From NCBI RefSeq assembly GCF_031755915.1, contig NC_083381.1:6708501-6772500 (forward strand): a DNA stretch of 64,000 bases, read 5' to 3'. A model generated the notes under the pieces. That model was not told the origin of the DNA. It did no database searches and saw only the letters and a list, made by a program, of their open reading frames with translations. The position numbers and the translations under genes are program-made. Below, in pieces: positions 44,943 to 55,049 of the stretch (positions are counted from its first letter, which is position 1; each line of letters starts with the position of its first letter). The DNA is from Ziziphus jujuba (lineage: Eukaryota > Streptophyta > Magnoliopsida > Rosales > Rhamnaceae).

Positions 44943-45535
44943 GTTGGTATCAGAGCTCTAGGTTCTAGTATTCCTAAGGGACTGTGCATTGTTGTGCATC
45001 CCATCCGTGTCTATTCTCTCGTTTTACCGTCTTAAAGCGTTCCTTCTGTTGTCTTGAAGCAAATTCGTTGTCCGAGTTTGAATAACTCTAATCTTCGAGG
45101 GTGTCAAAATATTTTTTTTTCCGATCGATTATCAAATATTAAATGCTTTTCAAAGTGGTATTTGAAATTAAAGGTGTTTTATTCAAGTATTTTTCGTTTA
45201 TGTTTGTATATGTTTTTGTATGTTATATCGTTTGATATTATACTGCACCATACGGAGGCGGCGAACCATTGTGGTCCATGTAGAGCTAGCCCCATAATCA
45301 TGTTGCCTACGAGTCCAGGGAATTGGACGGCCAATATAGGCAACCACCCTGGTTTGTATTGGTAGCAGAGTGTCGGCGACAGTTGGAATCATGGATTACG
45401 TAGTATGTAGAAGGTGTCGTACGTACCTCCATTTCAAGCGTGCATATTTGTTTTATGTTATGGTTTTTTTTTTCCAAGACCGACTTCAGCGACGTAAGAA
45501 ATTTCGAGGACGAAATTTTTGTAAGGGGGGAAGGT
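44943..45535 (+). mobile_element. Internal segment 2 of the array (593 bp)
   Basis: Primer-binding site at 44945-44956 and polypurine tract at 45523-45534. I saw no difference from internal segment 1 when reading the two side by side. Confidence 0.88.
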
Positions 45536-48462
45536 TGTAACACCCCGTCTCGAACCATGTCGGAATTTTTGCACGTTGACCGAGGTTGACCGTTGACCGT
45601 TGACCCAAGGGGTCAAAAATTGACTTTTTGATCCGGTTGGAATTTTAGGTTGACTGAGGTACCGTTACGGAGTACACGTTGGCACGAGTTCGTAGACTGG
45701 TAGCACGTTGAAAACGGAGCTACGGTTTGAAAGTTATGAGCAAAACAAGTTGAGGCCCAAACTGTCCAAGGGGTGCCGGAGTTGACTTTTTATTCATGCA
45801 AGGTTGAGCTTTGACTCATGCATGGTTGTGAAGTGCTCGTCGATACGAGTTCGTAGACTAGCGGCACGTCCGATTTGGACATGTGGTTTGAAAGTTATGG
45901 ACCTGTAAAGTTTTTCAAATACTGTATTATTTTAATATTATTTTTACACGCATAACGAGGTGCCACGTGTGACTCAATGAAGTTGGCCATGTGTCACCAT
46001 GGTGAAATGCCACATATCAACCATGTGAAAAAATCAAATTATTTTATTATTTTTGAATAATAATATTATTATTAATATTATTTAATTATTTCTTTTTTAT
46101 TTCTTTTTCTTTTCCTTTTTCTTTTTCTTTTTCTTTTTCTTTTTCTTTTCTTTTCCCCACGTGGGAAAACACCAATCCTTTCTTTTTCTTTTTCTTTTTC
46201 TTTTTTTTTTCTTTTTTCCTTCTTCTTCCCCGAAATACACACACACACGCAGCTTTTCTTTCTTCTCTCCCGACCGTCCCTCTCTCTCCTGTGTTTCAAA
46301 TTCCGGCCACCCATAGCCCTCACGCGCCAGCCACCAAGGAAGCCCGCCACCTCGCGAGCTTGGCCGCCAAGTTTCACGGCCAGCCACCGCCGGACGCGCG
46401 CCGATCGGGCCGGAGAAGCCGCCGGCCGGCCAAGTTTCTCTCTCCTCTTTTCTTGTGTTTTCCGGCCAGCCCAGTCCCAATTGAGCCTCCTATCCCCCTA
46501 TTTTGGGTCCTCTGAATCCAAAAATGGCCTCCAATCCCAGAAATTCGAAGCGGTTTGCGAGATATGGGGAAGTGAACACCGGCCGAAACTTTCCGACCAA
46601 ATTCCGGCCACCTCCGGCGGAATTGGGGTCGACGGAGACCGGATTGGTGATCCTCGTTCCACGAGCTTCGATTCGGTATATCATTCGACCATTTTGGTTA
46701 AAGTTTGTGTTTGAGCCCCCGGGTACCGGGTACCGGGTATTATTTACCCCGAATAAAATATTAATTTATTTGACTGTCTGTGAATTTTGTTCTAGGAGCA
46801 CCGGTGAGTCGTAGAATTGATCCCGTAGTAGATCGTGGGTTAATTACGTGCTCCAGGTGAGTGACCCACCTTTAAAAAAAAAAATATTTTTTGGATAATT
46901 AATTGTATTTATGTGGTATTAATTTGATATTTGTAATTTCTGCTTATGTGGTGTAATTTAAATATAATCGGGAAAAAATATTATTTTATATATATTTACC
47001 CATTGGTAATAAATGGAAATTTTGGGATCATTAAGAAATTCCCGATTATTATTTTATTGTGGTTTAATTTATTACTATGCATGAGCGAAGTGGATTTCGG
47101 TATTAATTGTACATGATTTTAAGTAATAATTTCCGGGCATAATTGGGTTAAATATTTTACGAAAATATTTGGTTTAATTTTATAAATTATGCCCGCGGTA
47201 TTTCAATTGTTGAATCTCGTATTACGAGAAAATGTATGGTTTTATCTGTTATCGATGTTTTCGTACCGGGTTGTTGAATAAAAATATGTGGGATGGTGTT
47301 TTGTGAAAATTTGGTATACTTCCCACGGTAATTTGTAAAACGGTACGGTTGGTTGTTTATGTTTATTTTTAGACGCACTCATACAGTATTGGTGTTCTGG
47401 TGTATGGTGTATGGACACGTGGTTTAGCACGCGGTTATTATATGGTTTAGCGTGCGGTTATTACTTCACCCGTGAGTTGCCATTGGACCGTGGGCAGGCA
47501 AGGTTATTGTTGCGCACAGCCGCCCCCCTCCTTGGCCGGGTGATGGTTTTTAGCAGTCGGTACTGTCGGGACGCCGAAGTGACCACTGCAGGTTTCTCTC
47601 TTTAACCTCCCGCCAGTCGGTGCTCGGGACGCTGGGTATCGGAGGGCATCACCGGTATATGGTGTGGTGCGTCAGGTGTAATTGTCGGTGTAAATTGCAA
47701 TTAAAGTTTAAAACCCCAAAGGTGTTCAAAAAATTATTTATTATAATTTATTGCAGTTATTTATATTTGGGGTATTTATGTATTTATTTGTTTATTTGTT
47801 GTTTATTAATTTGTTTGGTTCCTTGGTTTTTGGGAAGTACGTACAAGGGTTTTGTGAAAATGTTTAAAAGGGGAACTTTTCCAACTGAGAGAATTGTAAG
47901 GGTTTTGAGAGAAATTATTATTTTCCCATTTAATTATTATCTATCTACTGTATTACCGTGGTATTATATTGTATAGTAGATAGGGTCACTCACTGAGATG
48001 ATTAGCATCTCACACTCTTAAATTCCGTTCCCCTAGGTTCAGGTTGGAGACGTTGATTGTCCGGGGCGAGCCCGACGTCTCAGTTCGTTGCCGAAGGTTC
48101 AAGAAGTTTTTCTTCCCTTTTTCCTCTCGATCTTGTATTACATTCTTATCTGTTATTTTTATAAATTCCACATTTGTTGTATAATGCTCTGTATACTGTA
48201 TTGGACGTGTGGTTGTTCTTTATGCACTGGGTTGCTGCTGTTATTTTATTTTTGAAGTGCTGCAATTTGTGGAAACAATTTGTAGTTTGTGGGAGGAATA
48301 AGGGGATGTTGTTAGAAGTATGTTTTCAGTGCAGGTAATTTGTGGTAAGTAAATCCCTTAGGGGAGGCTCTGCCGGATTTTCCGTTGGAGGGTTCGGTAG
48401 GGTTTCCCTGGGATCAGGGCTGTCTAGGGTTCCGGGGTAGGAATTCTGGACGGGTCCTGACA
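45536..48462 (+). repeat. LTR 3 of the array
   Basis: 2,927 bp. Private bases: A at 46956, G at 48129 and T at 48438. After its final CA the sequence is ATTAACTT, host DNA, not a primer-binding site, so this is the right end of the array. Confidence 0.93.
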
Positions 48463-48829
48463 ATTAACTTTTTGGGATTTTCTAGTTGCAATACCAAAAC
48501 AACTCAATGCAATCCCCACTTTTTAAATTTTCAAAATTTTCATTTTCGTATCATTTAATTTTAAATTATTTAAAAATATATCTATTCATTTTCACTCTTT
48601 CCTTCACTTACCATATAACCAAACAACCAACACTACGCAACGAAACCTTTCTTTTGGACAACCACGAAGGCTATGTTTTCCCCCACAAAGCAAATTTTCA
48701 GCGCACATCTAGTTATCAATATAGATTGATGCTCAACATCGTTGCCAGCATTCCAACCTCTATCCATTTCCTAATTTCATCCTCACTCCTTGATTCAAGC
48801 TTCAAGAGCGACATATCATTGTAGTTGTT
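48463..48829. other. Short spacer between two LTR elements
   Basis: AT-rich. One 112-codon ORF overlaps it (48486-48821) but has no family features. Nothing else recognised. Confidence 0.4.
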
Positions 48830-51431
48830 TGTAGCCACTCATCCCCTGAAATTACCTAAAATTTGAAATTTTAGACAGTTTGATTAAGTTTAACCAAATT
48901 GAACTTTTACGAGGGACTAAGTTTGACTTATCTTTGGAGATAGATTTTGGCTTTGACTCATATATTATTGTATAGAGTTCGTCGACATGAGTTCATAAAC
49001 TAAAACATGCCTAATTTTGAGTTATGATTAAAAAGTTATGATTCTAAGAATTTTTGAGCATCAATTTTATATCAGTGTCCAATCTAGTACTAATTTTTTA
49101 TTAATTAGTGATCGAAGGCTTGATATATAGGTTAGGAAGTATGTCCAATAGGGAATAATTGCAAAAATACCTAAAAAATCTTAAAAATACTTCAGATCCA
49201 TGATCAAACTAGAGAGACCAAATTGGGTCCTCCCATGACCCATTTTACACTGAACCGGCCATAGCCAATTGACCACATTCCTACTAAAAAAAACTTTACA
49301 CATGCGTAACACTGTGAAAGTCCACTTGCAGATGATCTTACCTACCTAATTTTAGGCCAGATGTCGTCGCACATACCAGGATTAACTATTCAAAGCCAAC
49401 AATAGTGACATACGAGGTGGGCTAATTTTGGCCATTCTAGCTTGATCCATGCCTCTAACCCACCATTTTTGGACCCTTTAAGCTTGAATCCAGTCTCAAT
49501 TTATCAAAATTTTTTATGGTTTAAGAGATCTGTTAACATTAAATTTGGCTGAAACTTTAAGGAGGTTTTCCAGCCATTAGCAAGTCTTCTAAACCTAGAT
49601 GAGTATACCAATGAATTTCTCATCTCACAGGCTTTCTATTGATGTAAAATTTATGATTTTTGGATATTTTTTGATAGTTTTTCCATTTTTGGATCAATTA
49701 GTTAAATATTAGATAAAATGGAACTATGTTTGAACAAAATTGGACAAAAATAAAGTTGAAATTCTGTAATTAGGTGTTAATAGGATCCATTAAAAGATTC
49801 AATTTTATAAAATTAGTGTTCGGATGAAAAATCTCAATTTTGAATATCGGGTCTAAAGATTCGCAATATAATTGGTTGTAAAAATTATTATAAGACATTT
49901 GATACGTACCGATATCTATAGTTTAATTTTTGAAAGCTTAAGAAGTGTTTTTGTTATATTTTAGGCACCAAGATGGAGATTGGAGGTGATCCAATGGCAA
50001 ATCAAAAGTAAGTTGTATATCTGTAAGTGGATCTATTTTCCTAAATATTTTTTAAGCATATTAAATTGGTGGTTCATGGTTTTCGAAGATTTATGAAATT
50101 TTATACAAATTTTGATTATATAATTATATATCTTAATATACATAAAATCTATCATTTCTTGTAATTTTTGGGAAGTTTCAAATGTTTCTAAATTTTAATA
50201 TGCTAATGATAAAATTGTGAACATTGGTATTTAAAAAGTTTTAGTAGCTGGATTGATTGCTACTCTATAACTTTACATGTTACTATTTTTTACACAAAGA
50301 ATTACTTATTATGTAATTATTTTATTTAGCTTATTTATATATGATTTGCATATGATATGTTAAAAAGTTATATTGAGTTTTTGGTATTGATATAAAGAGA
50401 TAAATGATAGTTTATTATGGGATGGATATATGTGAGATATGAATTGGTGATACGGTGTAGCAATTAAGGTTTGATTTGATTATAGATACAATTATGATTA
50501 TATATATATATATATTACTCAATCCTTTATTATTATCATGTACTGTAGATGCTAGTTGAAGGTTCCAGCTCTGTGATGCCTTAAGGACATTGAGGATTAG
50601 TTGATAGTTTCCCCTTCCCCATTGGTTTTGCATTGCCTTAGGATGCTAAGGGTGATATAATGGGATTTGGTGTTGCACATGACACAAAATTTCTAATATT
50701 ATGAAACTATTACTTTTGCTTTTGGGTTATTTTTTAAAAAAATATAATTTATTTATTTAAGTAATTTATTTATTTAAGTACAAGAAGTTATGACTAGCAT
50801 CATAGTTATAAATATGTTCACATGAAATATGAGATTTATTATGTCTTGGCTAAATTCATGGGTTTTATGAAAGACGTTTTCCAAAATAGGAAAACTTTTG
50901 AAAGAGTGAAAGAAAGATTTTGAGAGAATTATTTAAAATATAAATGATTATTTTTATATTGTTACTTTATTACACTCACTGATTTTGTCTCATGGTTTAT
51001 TTTTAAACTGTTCCACTAGGCTTCAGCTGACAAGATACGCCCATCATGTTTGAGCGTCTTCTTTGTTTGTATGTTATTCTGCTGTTAATGTATTGTTCTT
51101 TTCCTTTGACTTTAATGATAGTGAATATTCTTTCTTTTGCCAAATTCTGTTATATACATTATATTGAGCACTTTCAATATTTTACACTTGTTTATTTGTA
51201 CTCTTTACGTTACTGTGGAATATTAACATAATATGTATAACTTCTATATTATTTTTTATTGCTAATTTTGTGAGAATTCTATTGAAAATATTATGACACT
51301 ATATATGTACCAATAAGCTATATCCAAATTATTAGAAAGTTTTACTGGATATTTGATAGGAAAATCAGTAGGGCTTCCCTAGGAAGGATGACGAAGAGTG
51401 TCCGAGAAGGACCTCGGGAGAGGTCCTTTCA
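48830..51431 (+). mobile_element. Older LTR of the same family, with primer-binding site
   Basis: It begins TGTAGCCACTCATCCC and ends AGGTCCTTTCA, immediately followed by ACTTGGTATCAAAG (51432-51445), a decayed primer-binding site. The order of landmarks parallels the young LTRs: TTTGACTCAT, GAGTTCGTCGACATGAGTTC, AAAAGTTATG, and near the end GTAGGGCTTCCCTAGGA and GAGAGGTCC. Identity is low and it has been rearranged, so its age is far greater than that of the array. Confidence 0.65.
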
Positions 51432-51941
51432 ACTTGGTATCAAAGTATTAGGTTTGTTGATCTTGTGGGCTTGCACCTATATGGCATCGTTAAGAATGCT
51501 ATTCAAGTCATATATCTTGAATACAAAACAATATTTTCAAAATCAAACTTAAATTAAATCATCAAGTGACTTAAATAATTTAAAACATAAATAATCAAAT
51601 ATTTAACCTAACTAAAATTTTTTGACAATTAAAATAGTAATTCAACTTAAAGCAACTTTATTTCTTAACACAAAGTTATGAAGTAGTTCTTAAATGTTGC
51701 CAAGATAATCCCCACGATCCATCAAGACAACCAAATAAAGCTTACTAATTGTTATTAACTTAAAAAAAAGAAAAAATACAACAATTGAAAAAGTGAGTTT
51801 ACAAGTAAATTTAGTAATTTTTCAAACTATAAAGAATAAACATGCATATATCCACTATACAAACATGCATAGAGCAAATTTTTATCATATGATGAATATA
51901 TAATTAAATCAACATACATTAATCATAGTAGGCTTACAACT
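51432..51941. other. Remnant of an internal region or spacer
   Basis: After the decayed primer-binding site the sequence continues ATTAGGTTTGTTGATC and then becomes plain AT-rich DNA. No gag or pol reading. Confidence 0.4.
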
Positions 51942-52330
51942 TTATGATATCTGATAGCTTGCCAAGACTCGAACTTCAACTTTTGGACCCATAGGTGTCA
52001 AGGCTAAGTGGTTTCCTTCCAACTCAATTGAGAAATTTTGGAAGGTAGTGAGATGGTAAGAGACATAATTAGTCTTGGGCTCTGATACCATAAAAGAGTA
52101 GGCACTGAATATTACTGACATATTGATCACTTATTTATACATAGGTATGAACCTATTATGAGTTCTACATAACCAACAGATAAATGATTAGGCCTATATT
52201 AATATATCAACAGTAGTACAGATAAGAATAGGGATAGAGGAAATTATAAAAGACTAAGCATTATCACAATGTAACAGTCCTAGTCTAAGCATTATCACAC
52301 TGTAACAGTCCTTAGAAAAGGAAAATGAAA
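51942..52330 (-). mobile_element. Copia-type 5' LTR / primer-binding-site remnant
   Basis: On the minus strand TGGTATCAGAGCCC (52079-52090 region) is a good primer-binding site. It is preceded by LTR-like sequence with a TATAAATA motif and TTCAGTGCCTACTC, and followed by an open stretch including FQNFSIELEGN, which resembles the start of copia gag. A 30-bp duplication (CATTATCACA(A/C)TGTAACAGTCC) lies at 52264-52310. The LTR ends are not clean. Confidence 0.45.
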
Positions 52331-53357
52331 AAGAAAAGCAAAAGAGAAACTGCAAGTTTTGAAAATCCTATAAGAACAAGCACTTGGAGACACTTAAAAT
52401 ATGGTAGACTAGCATATGGATTCCTACCAGGAGATTTAGTTTCTAGATGTACCATTAAATTTATTCTGGCCATTGGAATATTGAAAACGTGAAGTTGAAA
52501 CAGAGAATTGATGAGAAAAGATAAAAGCCAGGGAGACTAGAAGATGAATGACTTGAGTATGGAGAAAACTTTTGACAAATTGAGGTTATCTCTGCTTTCC
52601 CATTTTTGACAAATCAGAATACAAAGAGGTTTAAGCAGAGTTGGGGGTTGGCCGGGGGCGAGGGTAGGGTAAAAAAAAAAAAAAAAAAAAAAAGGAGGAA
52701 AAGCGAGACCTATCCTTTTCTTGCTTGACCTTTCTATGTTTATGTATCTGATATATCAGTTTAAGGCAATGATCAACTAGTTCACATTCAACCACATCAA
52801 TAAGGATTATTCACGGCATCCTTCAGCTTTGTTCTTCACAAACTCCAAGGTTAAAAGATAACCATGACAATGAAGTATGATTTGAAACAAAAACAAGTTC
52901 TGCACGACATAACTAAAGTAACAATGACATAAATGAAAAGTATATATATATACATATATACAAATACAAATAAAAATAAATAAAATGATCCCACAACATT
53001 TTGGCAATATCAGTTCCGAATTGGAAAAAACCACCCTGCACCTAAATTTAGGCTTTCACAAAAAATTGCATATGTCAAAGTTCACGGTGAACCATGTTCC
53101 ATAATAAAAAGTGCCTGCCAAGTTGCCTATAGAAACCCAAAGAAGTCTTCAAGAGGATGAGGAATCAAGCAATGATTTCACAGTACTACAGATTTCCACT
53201 GAACAGTTAAAAATATTTAGCTTACTAATTTTTTATTTTTTATTTTTTTTATTTTTTTATCTACTAAAGATTTAAAAGAACTTGTCAAAAAAAAAAAATA
53301 ATAATAATAAATAAATAAATAAAAATAAAGAAAACTTAAAAGAACTAAATTACGACT
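52331..53357. other. Spacer downstream of the F-box pseudogene
   Basis: A-run at 52671-52692, TA/AAT-rich simple sequence near 52940-52985 and 53290-53325, no gene recognised. Confidence 0.45.
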
Positions 53358-54204
53358 TCATTGTAGGTACAATCCAAGCTGAAAAATATATGTACCATCA
53401 GAAAATGCAGGAAAGCAACTAGGTGAAGTACTTCCATCATTCAAGTTGAATACTTCAATCAGCCCTTTGGCGTCTTCGCGCTCGACGTTACAATAGATTG
53501 CATCTGGCTTATATCCAACGTAATTTGAAGCAAAAATTTATGCACCACTATTCCATCTTATATCCAACATAATTTAAAGCCAAAATTTATGTACCACTAT
53601 TCCATCTTCCAAGAATGCACCACCTAAGTTCATCAATTTATTCTAAAACATGCTAACGTCTATTGGGATAGGTTCAAGTTCCCCAGTTAAGTATATCAAT
53701 TTGTATATTTTGTATTTCTTAGAATTCCAACTTTCACATTCACAAAAACATAAATAAATAAATAAATAAAAATTCCAACCTTCACTATAATAATATCTAT
53801 ACATCAGAAGAAGATCCCCATCTTTGGCTTTCACAAATTATCTATGTAGATCACACAACGGAACCTCAAAAGTTGGTGCAATTTCGCTAATTTTGGTGCC
53901 GAAAAGAGTACTTCTTAAAAGAATCACAATCATCCATATATTTACTGATTAAGATTGAAGTTGCGGATTCCAGAACTCGAGATTGTATAAACTTATCTCT
54001 GTTTTCTAGTCTTCGCAATAAATATAGGAGTCCATCAATAGCCCGTATGTGATTTTCTTTGTAAAACAAAGCAATGGAATTCCAATATTTACAAACAGCG
54101 CTAAATCTGATATAATCATAAAACAGGTCCAATTTTTTTAAGATTAAACCTAAAAGATCTCCGTGAAGACTTGCCCAATTTGGTGAGGTCAAAGAGCGTT
54201 CCAT
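53358..54204 (-). pseudogene. F-box protein with DUF295 domain, broken
   Basis: Starting at MERSLTSPNW (54204), residues 8-48 form an F-box (LHGDLLGLILKKLDLFYDYIRFSAVCKYWN). The frame then drifts and stops at HQN*. In another frame the DUF295 part continues as TKISEIAPTFEVPLCDLHR, then a stop, FVKAKDGDLLLMYRYYYSEGW, KKYKIYKLIYLTGELEPIP, and finally VGYKPDAIYCN..GLIEVFNLNDGS ending at the TGA at 53358. An AT-rich (ATAA)n insertion and an exact-length 49-bp tandem duplication (53511-53559 / 53560-53608) disrupt the domain. Intact relatives are substrate adaptors of SCF ubiquitin ligases. As it stands only a truncated F-box peptide could be made. A start at 54234 (MLSHKLKIS) is possible. Confidence 0.75.
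53511..53608. repeat. 49-bp tandem duplication in the F-box pseudogene
   Basis: ATATCCAACGTAATTTGAAG... and ATATCCAACATAATTTAAAG... follow each other directly, each ending ACTATTCCATCTT. A few substitutions separate the copies. Confidence 0.9.
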
Positions 54205-54234
54205 AGCAGAAATCTTGAGTTTATGGGAGAGCAA

Positions 54235-55049
54235 AAAAAATGATTCAGGTTAATGGAGAGGAAAATATATAAAAGCGATGTTTACTGGAACTGCTGGAAA
54301 GAAAGAACGACCTTCAATAATATATATGACGTAGAACAAAAATAGTATTGGGTTATTATTATTATTATTCTTTTTGTTTATTGTTTTGGTTTTAGAAAGT
54401 CCTGTTACGGTTTGAAGAAGAGACACATAGTGATATTTTCATGTTCTAGTTACCAAAAAGAGAACGCGTGGGCCGTCTATTTACAATATTAATTAATATA
54501 AAAATTTGCGAAAGTAATTATTGGTGAACATAATTTATGTCCATTTAAAAACAAAACAAAACAAAACAAGAAGCTAACTAGATATTTCCATTAGCTTCAG
54601 ATTCGATTTTTGTTTAGAGCAATTAAAAAAGAAAGACAAAAATATTTCAACATTTTCTAGTATTGTTCTTTTTACCAGTTCAAAATACATATAAATATAT
54701 AGTAGATTTGTGTGTGGCACCTCATATAAAGCAACGTGTGCTCTGAATGTAGATATGACGTAACATATAATCTAATACGAAGTGCCCACATTATAGAGGG
54801 GGACATGCGCTCGTTTTAGCAAACTTTTAATGCATATATATAAGCTAATGTCTCCTATATGTTTATAGTAAATGCCGTATATGGAGAAATTATGATCAAC
54901 ACCACCTCATGAGCTAACCGAAAAGATGGTATCCGACCAGCCTTTGTCGTTGTACCGTAATAGAAAGATACTGTGATCTATGTCCTTGTTGTCATAGGTG
55001 ATAGAGTAGTCAAGTTCAAGGATACCCAAAGAAGTCCACGAGTTACAAT
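54235..55049. other. Spacer upstream of the F-box pseudogene
   Basis: No gene or clear element. Contains ACGTGTG and ACGCGTG motifs and AT-rich sequence. Confidence 0.4.

Larger units (their letters stand above)
38495..48462 (+). mobile_element. Tandem non-autonomous LTR retrotransposon: LTR-INT-LTR-INT-LTR
   Basis: Three LTRs of 2,928, 2,927 and 2,927 bp alternate with two internal segments of 593 bp, a period of 3,520-3,521 bp. Every LTR starts TGTAACACCCCGTC and ends GACGGGTCCTGACA. Each internal segment begins with a primer-binding site for initiator-Met tRNA and ends with a polypurine tract. The outer flanks share ATTA on both sides (38491-38494 and 48463-48466), consistent with one insertion followed by duplication. 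There is no gag, protease, RT, RNase H or integrase reading anywhere, so movement would need proteins from another element. LTRs differ from one another at only six or seven bases by eye. Confidence 0.92.
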
